From Owenia fusiformis (lineage: Eukaryota > Annelida > Polychaeta > Sabellida > Oweniidae): 64,000 bases of DNA. Shown here piece by piece: positions 46,801-58,800 of the stretch. Positions within the stretch are counted from its first letter, which is position 1; each line of letters opens with the position of its first letter. The stretch lies in the NCBI GenBank assembly GCA_903813345.2, contig CAIIXF020000003.1, positions 5,663,815-5,727,814 on the forward strand, read 5' to 3'. Made by a program: the position numbers and the translations under genes. The notes beneath the pieces are model-generated. The model was not told the DNA's origin. It saw only the letters and a program-made list of their open reading frames with translations, and did no database searches.

Positions 46801-49800
46801 TACATCATTTTTAGCTGTGTGAACGTATTGAATTCTCCATCAGTCCGTCCGTCCAGCTGGAAAGAAGCAGCAGATTATTAAGTGACATCCGTCTGTCCGT
46901 CCATCCTTCCATCGTCAACAGTTGTGGCACAAAGAGACAAATGCAATATCCATTCATATTTTGTTATGCACACAAGTGACAAACCCTATACCGTACATGT
47001 ATGTATATCCAGGATATCTCTTTGGAAATAAGTCACTTAATATCATGTATGGTACAGCAAAATAATCCGTTTAGGTGTACGGTATATAGCATCACTGTCA
47101 TCTGAAGGTCCAAGGTCATGGCCAAAGTAAAGAGTTACGCTTGAAAAAAGGTCATTATTGTTTAAAATGTTAATTACCTGTGCAAAAATTGTTTACAGAG
47201 TTCGACACTTGTATATATTTTATGTACATAAGTAACTTTCTTTGGATAGGCCTACATTGCAACCAAATATTTATTGGTAAAATTGCACGACATATCAAAC
47301 ACTGCTCAAGATCAAATGCTACCCTCCCAGGTCTACCCTTGTATAAAAGTTCGAAATTTTATAACAATTTGATATCATAGTGAGTTATTCCACAGTCTAT
47401 GTGCTTTTGATACACATGAGCACTGGATCAGTGGTCGATATCTGATCGAGCAGTCTATCGCATCTTTCAAGTTGTAGTGTTAATCCCAAGAGGTTGATAT
47501 TGACACGCGTAGTCCTCTCATCCAAAAATTTGATCTCGGGATTTCCTCAGGAAAAATAATGGTAAAATTCTTCAAAATAACATCAATGATGCAAAATATG
47601 TTAGGAATGTATATACTTCTCTCATAATACTTCAGTTAACGTGATAATATGAGGATATTGAGATTATTTAGTGGAAACTTCGCGGTAACTTTCTCAATTA
47701 TCGACTTTACATCGTATTTTATTCATTATGTAGGCATACTTTCCTATATTTTTGTCATATTTCTTCAATTAAGAGTATGCTATATGGTTTGCCACCCATA
47801 TAAGATACATTAATATCTTAAATAAGTCAGTAGGTTCTTCCAAAAAGTAAACCATGAGAAAGAAGTTGAGAAATAGCCAGATAGTCTCTTCAAATGCAGC
47901 CAGCGTAGTAATTTACTCGCGCTCTATGTGTAGGGTGTAATAGAGAAGATGGAATTGGTTTTAACTTTAATAAAAGTTATTCCTTTCTAAGATTGTGATT
48001 ATCTAGGATAAAAAAACTGTTACCCTAAGAATTATGACGTTGTTAGTAAGCTACCAGAAAATTGTGAAGTACGTTTCCCATTTTGTACTTACTGATTACC
48101 ATTCCATGTGGAGAGATGATGGCCTCAAAACCTTCCTTGATTACAGCGATATCTCCCAAGTACGTTTTCAGCTTCTTTTTGCCCCCGATCACGTGGTTAA
48201 TATCACCAATAAGACGAGTATTTACCGTGACACCTGTTGTAGAGAGATCGTTGCGTAATCATTTTTCAGAAATATATCTACCAAGCTCTATATATTATAA
48301 ATATACTATCCAAAGCAACATAACAATGGCATTCGATCGTGTGGTTACCATAAAGTGTAGTCGAAATGATGGTCTACCAAATATGGTAATACTAATATGA
48401 TATGGGTCACTTCAAGGGATGAGAAGGTGTCGAAAATGTAAAATGTTGGAAGAAATATTTTCCAATTGCAAACGACATTCCAATCTTATGCTTAAAATCC
48501 TAATCTTATATTTTGCAGAGAGATATCAAATATGAAAATAAAGAAATATTAGATGTACAAATGTGACCATTAAAATTAAACTGAAAGGGGTCATCCACTT
48601 TAAAGTTTCGCTGGATGGCCTTAGAAGTCGACTGTAGGCCTATATGCCATGAAATACTTAGATTGGATTCATTTTACCTGATTTTGAATCGTGCAAAAGT
48701 TGGTATATCTGGCCAGGCTCGCCCATGATGTCAAAGCAAATAGGATGGTTGCTTCCACTGACTTTTACTACGAAATGCGGGTCATGGTCCGCAAATGCTC
48801 GTCCTCCTCCCCCTCTTGCTCCTCCACTTCTCCCACTATCCTTTTTGCTGAATAAATCAAAGGCAACTTTGTACGTGGTCGTATACGGGTTTCCTCAGTT
48901 TATGGATACATGGCGATTGTCCAAAATGAGGGTCTGAGTATCAGCACTTTCCCGAGGCCAATAGTATATAACCGAGGGCCTGATAGGCAGATGTTTTAAA
49001 GTTATAAAGTGAACCGACTATTAGAATAATCCTATTGTACGTACGTAAAATCATTATTTTCTGTTGAATCCCAATATTCAACACTCGTAACATTCATATT
49101 TTCTCGGGCACAATATGTTTTTCATTTTACCCATATCATTAACAAGCTTCCTTGTATGAATATTAGTGTGGCTAACAACGATATTATTGAGGCTTCCCGA
49201 TAATACCAATATTCTACTCACGACGATATCGTACGACCTGGCAATGGGGATGCTTTATCTTTAACAGGGGTGCTACTATCTTTCGTATTCTCAATATCTT
49301 TATCTTCATCATCTGGATTCCCTTCCTCGCCAGTCTCCTTGGGTTCATCTGGTTTGACGACTACCATAGACGTCAATGGGGTCACAAAGTTATACTGAAT
49401 TAACAATCATATTATACTGTTATATATTATTTTATGGTGTACATGGCCATAAAAAGCAATGGAGAAAGTAAATCAACGGAGTCACTTATAACTGGTTACA
49501 TATTCGACTTACTAAGAACATATACCTTGTAAAACTCATCGAGAGACTCATTAGTTGAGAGAATCAGAAAAGGAACTCTGGGAGTTAGTCTTTAAGGTAG
49601 CATGCAACAATTAACTAGTTTCACTGCTTGTTGTATTTGATAACCAACAGTCATACAGCAATGATCAAATGATGAACATTTATCTCTATAATTTTGACCT
49701 TGCGTCAATAAAAATTTCATTGAGGTACTTTTATATTTAGTAAATCATCCAAGGACTGATTATGAAGACCGAAAATTATTCGCAAAAGTCACCTTAAGAG

Positions 49801-52800
49801 ACAGCTCTAGCGCCTGTTTCTTCAGTGCCGCTTTCTCAGTAGCATTGGTGCTCTCAACTGACCTGTCGAGGATCTTCTTAATAGTCAAATATGCCCACAT
49901 TCTCTCAGTGAAGTCGCCAAGGCCTTCACTTGAAGGTGCATCCTCGTCAAAGACTTTTGGATCATCAGCTATGGGGCTCCAATTGTAGTCATTCTCAGAG
50001 CCTTCACCTGACACTCGAGCCGACACACGAGGTATTTCATTCTTTAATTTACCAGCTACAACTAACTCTGACCCCTGTTTTAAAATGGGAACATAAACTA
50101 TTCAAAGGACACTTAAATAGTTAAATAACACTTAAATAACATTACAATGGAAGATATTTCACAATATCTATCCAAATGGTGTATTTTAAAAAAATGTAGA
50201 TTATAACAAAATGATTTTTGTAAATTTTGCCAACCTGATCCAAGACACTTTAGAACATTATTTTATAGACTGTAACTTTATTAAAGATATTTGGCAAAAT
50301 AGCTTACTTAGTAAGGATGAAAAATTCAGAGTTTGTCTCCTGTGCCAAAAGACAAAATGCTAGAGGCATTAATTATTTAAAAAAAACATTCACAGATATA
50401 AATGTAATGAAAATTTAAATGCATTGAGTTTAAAAGCAGTTTTTGATTTAGAGAAAGAGGCTTATTTTGTTTTGTAAATATGTATATGATTGTTTGTGAT
50501 TAATAAACTGTTTTTTTTTAAAAAAGGGGCACTTCATAAATTTCCGTATGATAATAAAAATAAGCAGTCAGCATTGTTTATTAGTGCGTTATGTGGCGTC
50601 TTCTTGCAAATATGCATTTACTAATTCAAATTAACACATACTTGGCTGTTCTTATACTCGATCATTTTAACTGAAAAATGAAAATTACCATGAAATAGTT
50701 GTCAAATTCTGTATTGGTCAAGGAGTCTTCGTCAACATCTAGGTAGTCAAACTGAACATTTGTCATGAGGGGCGTAGCAACCTCCTGGAAAAAACCTTGA
50801 AGTTGGAGGGCTGCGTCCGACTCTGCGTATATTCTCCTAGCAACCCCTTTGTTCTGTAATGAGATTTTCTTAAGGAACGGGAAGTCTACGTCAATGCCAA
50901 ACCCTAGACTGAAAATACTGGACCTGTCCTTGTTAAGGTTATCGATATTGGTTTGAATGGTCGACTTGCTTTGTATTCCGCTTGTAGGTTCCCCGTCAGT
51001 TAAGAAGAATATAATCGAAGCAAGCTTTGAGGCTTTTGCCTCTTCTAAAGAGCTAAGAGAATTTATTCCAAGATCAAGTGCAGAATTAATATTGGTTCCT
51101 GAAAGCAAAATAAAAATACAATGCAAACTGAATTCACGCTAATTGTCATATCTTTTGGGGAAAGAGAAACGGATACAGGCCAGTTAATTATCTCTTAATT
51201 CAAGAATTTAGACGAGGGGTTACATGTGTCACCTCCTGCAGCTTTTCTTTTCTTGACCCATTCTTTTGCATCCGCAATGGTGTCCTCATTTACAGGCACC
51301 ATCCCGTCCTTCCATTGGAACGTAAAACTTGAGAAACCAATTATGTTGAAGAAATCGCCTTCTCTCAGGTCAGACAAGATCACATCCATTGCATCTTGAA
51401 GTTGTTTCAGTTTAGTGCCCTGCATGGAGCCACTTGTATCAAGAACAAATACCAGATTTTTGTTCACTGGAGGAAGGTTTGTGGGTGCAAAGTAATGCAC
51501 AAAGTATCCATTGTTCAGCTTAAATGAAATAGAATTTGTTTTTTATATTTGAGGGTTATTAGTTTACAAAGTTCACTTGTCTTTTCCAAAACTATTTCTG
51601 CTAGCTCAGAGGAAAGGGTGATTGAAAAATTCCTCAATTAAACATTTTTGTGAGACCTGAAAAAGTCTGAAAATGCTCATTGCCAGAAACGTCAAATATT
51701 TCATTGTTCAAACCTACCTTTATCTCACCGCCATCAAGCTCTCTTACAACATCATACTTGATGAGAAATTGTCCCCTCATTCCGCTCACTGATTTCTTTG
51801 TCTGTTCTTTGTAAGATGGGGTCAAGGTCACGAGTGCTACATTTGTGGATGGTCTGTTAATAATACCATAGTCAAGTGGATCTATAAAATCAAGCATGTT
51901 GAACCGACTTACATGTTTTTCCAAATGGGTTGGCCAGATTTCTTGTTCGAATGTAGAATCCGAATTGTCTATACGAGGCTGTACGTATACACTATCCCTT
52001 TCTGTACCACGATGTGAAAGCTGGTGAAAGAATTTTCTACTCACTAATTATTATTTACCGACGATTTACCGTACGATTGTCAGAAAATGTATGTTTTGAG
52101 TGGCTCCAATACATACCCTTCTTCAGTATAACATTTGACTTGTCTCCATCAAGATCGTTTAACTCAAACATGACAGCTTTAATCTCACGAGATTCTCGTA
52201 TGTTGACGTTAATCTTGAAGTCTCGTACAGGCTGCCCAGGATTGACATAAATAGGGTGTTCGTAGAAGCCAAGTTTTCTTTGTAGTAGCTCTTGGTAGAC
52301 CAACTTGAATGTGATCTTCTTGCCAGCCTCGACGTTAATTCCAACTTTGAAGCTGTTTGTATTTCTTGGCCTGTTAGATGAACGGAAAACGACAGATCTA
52401 TATTTGACTTCTACCCAAACCCATAATTAAAGAAATGTCAAATGCTTTTGATTAAAAATGTTCGAGTTTATACCACAATAATTAAAGCGATTAATCAACA
52501 ATGTGGCATGAAGAACGACATCCTCCAATCTTAAGGCTCCAAGATCCAAGTACAGATTCTGGTACTCCTGCTTAGGAGAATACAAAAATGATAAAGTAAA
52601 ATAGTAGATCTATAGTATGTATAACGTACTTCGCTGCAACATGCCCAGCTGTCTTTCCCTTTTTCTTTGCTGCATCATATTTTCTTTTTGCAGCTTCTTT
52701 CTCCTTCACCTCCCCAGGATACTCAACACCGTCAATAGTCCTACAAATAAAAGTATCCATAGCTCAGATTTCAGTTTGGACTATTGACACATCTTCATAT

Positions 52801-55800
52801 TCAGACCTTCGCGGACATATCATTATTATATGAGCTGCTGACACACTTGATGTAGAGTCTTTGGTCTCTGCCAAAGATGTATGCTACTTTTAAACAAAAT
52901 ACAATCTTTTATCATTGTGCGTTAGAAGGAACGATATAAGCCAAAAGTATTAAAAAACTGAAACAATTTTTGTTAAGGCTACTCGCTAAATCTGATACTA
53001 TGTACCTTTAATATTTGGGTTGGAATTTATTATTTATTTCTTTATAAATTACTCAGTATTAAATGTTAAGAGATTGCAAAGTGAGTCCTTCCTGACGGAT
53101 TAATTTCCCTCGTATGCCTCAATTACAGTCTCTCCTTTTTATGGAATCCACGAAGTCACCGCTGTACTCACATTGAGAAATTAGCAATAAAGGCTGCTTG
53201 TGGCAGCTGCACGTTGAAAACTGCCTCTCTTGCTTCGCTGGCCTTATTTGCCAATTTACTTTCCACAGTTGTAGTTGCAAATCTGTATGATATCTCTGAC
53301 GTCACATGCAGGAAATAGATCTCTGGCTTCAGATCAGGGTTCTTCAAAGACACATATGGATCAAAGTACATGTAAGCAATGGCCAAAGGTTAAAACACCA
53401 AACGTATTACAAAAGTCAGAAAAGGAACAAAAAGCACAACCTGTCACAGACAACCCCAAACATCACTAGCAATTATTTAGTTCTACAAGTTACAACACAA
53501 ATATATTAGGTCGAATTGAAAAATGCACTTTCCCACCATTGTTATCACAACCCAAATTCACAAGACCATAGGAGATTCAGTCATTTTTTCAGTCATTAAA
53601 AATCTCAAAACGATCTATGGCGTGGTAAGCAAGCACATCGTGTGTTATATATGCACTACCTTAACATTTTAAATCAGAGAAATACATTATATATATCCCA
53701 TTTTAGCAAAGCGTTGACTAGTAAAACCAACTTACAAATGGAACTCCAACGCTTGAATCTTCTTGAACTTGAGGTGATTCTGTTGTTCGGATAGCTGGGG
53801 TGGGAACAGGAACATTTTTCTTTTTAAACGGTTTTGACTTCAAGTCATTGAATAATTTTTGGAGCTCCCTTGATATGCCCCCTGGTCGTTTCTTCACCTC
53901 CCTTTCATACGCCTAGAGATAAAGCAAAGCCAAAGGTTTATTAAAGTTCGGTTATTATTTGCATATTTAAATCCTGCTGTTAAACATAACATAACAACCA
54001 ATGCAAATTGAATCAATTTGAAACAGAAGGCATTGAACGTTCCGATAGTTTGTTCAAACTTTTTGCAATATTTTTACTTATTTGATACCTCTAAGAACTC
54101 TATTCCGTATTCCCTGTAACTTATGGCCATGATGAAGTCAAATACATTGGAGAAGTCATCTAATTGCAACCTGTATCCATCTGTGAGATTGGCCATGCCC
54201 TTGTAGAAGTAATCAGAATTTTGTCTACCCAGGGCTTGTATTGCGTAGATTTTAATATCCTGGAAAAGAGATATTCATTTCTAATTTAACAAGTGGGGAT
54301 ATTTTCAACTAGATCTAGTGAAAGCCACAATTACATAGTTACGGTGGAAAATTATAGAAGACAAGTTCTATACTGTATACCTGTTTTTTCATTTCTTTTG
54401 CTTCAGTTCTCCAATTAATTCTCTTTTTATTCCTTCTGTCTGAAACTTTATGGGGCCGTTCATCCCCAATTATCATCACTGATTTGGTTGCACCCGGGGT
54501 CCACGATAATTTAGTCCGTATTTCGTGCAGCGCTAACTCATATGCCTCTTCTGCATCACCTCCACCTATAGGTAAAACAATGAACAATTTGAAAATCTAT
54601 CAAGGAGTGAACGGAGGCTAAATATTTGAGACCAACGATAATCCTAAACCACATTCATCACTATGGCCCTATCATCGGTGTAGGCAGAAGTCGTTTTTCT
54701 CAAAGACCTCATTATTGCCCTATATGCTCATAGGGCGTAGCTTGGCGAAGAACAATTAAATCTACCTTTTCTGTAAATCTTTTACGAATATAAGCATCAG
54801 TTGATGTATTCAAACCGAATCAAGCGGAGCTCATGTATGATGATGTCTGGGAACATCTGATGTCTGTCATTACCTGTACCCCCGGTGGTCTTCACGAAGT
54901 TTTGCAATGCCTTCACGTCTGTGGAGAAGTCAATGAATTTCGTCAAATATGAATCTCCATAGTCACCATGTGCGAAAATTGCGATTCTTATTCCAGGGAT
55001 ATCAGATTGGAGTCTCTGCACCATTTCAACAACATACGATCTTACCTATAAAATATGAAGACCTTGATATGTACTTGTCTCCATATATAGCCTGTACATC
55101 TTCCAATATTAGAGAAATATCTATATAAGTTATACATGTACCTCAGTTACATTTGATCTGCGGCAACCGTACGGCGGCCGTAGCCTCCCAAAATCGAGGA
55201 AATTATGCAGCATGAAATATAGGGATAAACAGTACGCTGTTGATTTTCTATATCGATTTTTTGCCGTAGAGCAAATGTGACCGACGTTTTACTACGTGGA
55301 TACTGGATAATGATACGAGACTTCAAAACAGCAATCATATTAGAGTACTACAGTAACAGTAGTAATTTTAACTTTTCTATTCTCTATTGCTCACACACAA
55401 ATGCAATCACTTCTAAATTGCTCACACTGAAGTGCAATCACTTTTATATTGTCCAAATACAATTTCAAACACTTCTCTATTGCTCACGAATGAAATCACT
55501 TCTCTTTTGCTCATACACACGTGCGATTACTTCTATATTGCTTTCACACAGTGCAATCATTTCTCTGTTGCTAACATTAAGAATATACGCAATCCCTCTT
55601 TGTTGCTATCACACAAATGCAATTACTTCTTCACTTTTCTATTTCTTACACACATGCGCAATCACTTCCTCACTTCTCATCAATCGCTAACTCACCAATG
55701 TAATCACTTCTTTACTTCTCGATTGCGAACACACACGTGTAATCACTAAATCACCAAGGTAATCACTGCTTTACTTTGCTTGTAACGACGCACAATTGTG

Positions 55801-58800
55801 CAATCAGCAATTATAATTCGCGGCTCTATTGCTAACACACATGTGTAATCACTTCTTCGCCTCTCGATTGCTAATTTTACAATGTAATCATTTCTTTACA
55901 TCTGTTTTGGCTAACACACATGTGCAATGACTAATTCGCTTTTCTATTGCTAGCACACACGTGAATCACTTTTTCACTTCTCGATTGCTAACACACATGT
56001 GCAATCAATTTTATCTTCTGGATTGCTAACACACATGTGCAATCAATTTTATCTTCTGGATTGCTAACACACATGTGCAATCAATTTTATCTTCTGGATT
56101 GCTAGCACACATGTGCAATCACTTTGTATCTTCTCGATTTCTTACACATATTGTGTAATCACATCTTTCACTTCACTTCTCTACAGCTAACTCACCTGTG
56201 CAATCACTGATGACATGGATCCAGTGGTGTCAAAGCTGAACACAATCTCTATAGGCGCCGGTTCTGTGCTAGCCTGAAACATAACAAATTATCAGATATA
56301 TTTTTCGTATTTAGCCCTGAACTCAGTGCATTGCATGTGGACTGATTATCATTCCTCTAATGTGCAGTGTTATTTGAAAGTTTGCACGAGATGCGTTGCA
56401 TCGAGTGCTAAGTCTTAGAAACAACGCCGGAGTGGAATGAACCAGCTACAATGTATTGAGTCGTTTTTACACATTGCAAAATATTTTATAAATTATCACT
56501 ACACAACTTAAAATATTTTATCGTCAAGTAAACTTTTTGCAAAGGGTCAGGTTGTCAAAGCAAGTTGTCACCTTGACAACCATTGACAACCATTCAACAC
56601 TTACTTACTTATGGCTTGTTTTTCCCGATGATACTATTTATAGATTTTACTCGACTATGAAATTATGCATTAGAGAAGTATACTGCTGAAATTCAGTTAT
56701 ATGAAATAGCGTGTTCTGGTTGGCTGGGATTGGACACACCCTGCCTAGCAATGTGTGAATGTAGTATGAATCACAGCTTTTACAAGTATGGCCCTTATGT
56801 ACCAGAGTATAGTGGCCTGATTATATAGACAATAAACAGAGTTGTATAATATACATAAAGCTGAGAGGGGACTGTGTGACCTAAAATGCGTTATTTCAAA
56901 ACAACACTGCCCTACATATCACATATTTGTGAACCTGATAATTATAACGATCTCGTTTGAATTTTAGACAAACAGTAAAACCTTTGTAAGTGGAACGGCT
57001 TTGGTCCCTCATATTGGTCCACTCGAGAGTCGAGAGGTGTTCCATTTACAGAGGTTCATTTTACGTTCCATTTACAGAGGTTCATTTTACATTAAGTAAG
57101 TAGGTAACCCTGTACTTTCAAAATTGTGCAACTTATGGCTGGGCTGTTCGACTTGAAGAGGTGCAGTTCCACCTACTATAATTATGTTCAGATGTACCCT
57201 GGTTATCAGAGCCGACTGTATGTTATGTAGGCTGATAATTAATATATAAACGAATATTTAAACTAATATACAAATGAATATATAGAAATGTTAAAATTCT
57301 GATTTCACAACTTGATTTAGAGGTTAGATTTTCAGCCAGAAAACTATAACCATGTGTTTCTATGAATATTTCCACGGTGCCAATGTCAATCTGCGCGCCT
57401 ACTTATGCACGCATGCAGTTTGTTTCGATCACAAACTGTGTGTCTAACAACATCGCACAATTCAAGTTGGAGTCTGTATTTTGAAACGTAATTTAAAGGC
57501 AGAATCAGATCTATGGGGGTGACAAAATTACCAGCAACACATACAATCGACGGTGCAGGCCCGTAGCCAGGGGGGGGGGGGGGGGTTCGCAGGGTTCGGA
57601 CGAAAATTCTTTCAAAATTATGCAGATTTTCACCATATTGAGCACCTCTCAAGTAATTTTAGCCATATTTGGGCCAAAATTGTCAAATGTGAACCCCCCC
57701 TGGAAATTTTTGAAAAATGACCCCCCCCCTTGGCAAATCCTGGCTACGGGCCTGCTACCAATCTATTCCTTATGATCTCAAATACAATATCTCCCAAAAA
57801 ATTCAAGATATGTTATAAATTGGTGAAGTTATACTGGATTCGAAGTGCAAAAATAGGTGGAAAATGTTTAAATTCTCCCAAATAATAAGAATGGTAACCA
57901 TTCTTATAGAAAAATAATACATTATTGTAAAAATTTTGAGTTTTCCTGAAATAAAGTGTTCACTTTAGGGTTTTTTAGAAAATAGACATGAAAGGGAATG
58001 ACATAAGCCAGAAATATTCTAAAATTGAAACAATTTTTTGTTAGGCTGATCGCTATATCTGATTCTCTCTTAAAGACATTTATCCTGCATTGTTTACTTG
58101 TTTAATGCGTTCATTCTGTGGCGAATACACGAATCTTGCAAATACTAGCAAAAACTATGTGCAAATGAATCTTAGTTTTAAAACATATATTTATAAGCAG
58201 ATTGGCAGATTGGCATTTTCGTCACTAATTTAACGGGAATTTATACGTAAATCGATCTTGCACTTTAAACATAAATGACAAATACTTCAGACTGGTTTTA
58301 TATATAATTCCTTACTCATTTATTATGTATAATTCAAAATATTTCGAGATAAAACAGATAATCAGGTTATTAAAAAAAAGCACAATCTACATATTATCAT
58401 TGGAATTTCTACAGAGGCACATGTAGGTGTTTTTCATATAGCTTTGGAAATTTTGCTACATCGTCAAATTTTATGAGATTTTCATATTGAAAGTCAAAAT
58501 GTATAATAGAAGTAACAATTAAGTTGGGAATGAAAAAACTTTTATTTCCAGATCATCATCTTGGTGGATGGACTTTTATAGTATTTCAATTATGGGGTTC
58601 TACTGTTAGACACATATGTGCCTTACATATGGCGCTTACGTTTTCTAATAATACAAAACAAGCTTGGACAGGCAAGCAGTTTGGAAATATTAGGCGCGCA
58701 GTTTGACAAGTAAAATGTTTAAATCACGTTACACACAACATTGAGTACTATGAGTAAATCAAGTTCATCTTCACAGAATGGTACTATCTTTAGAACGAGA

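Noticed and set aside
55277-55749. Long overlapping plus-strand frames (CNHF..LLLLTH-type)
   Set aside because: They are translations of the degenerate minisatellite in the ITIH intron.
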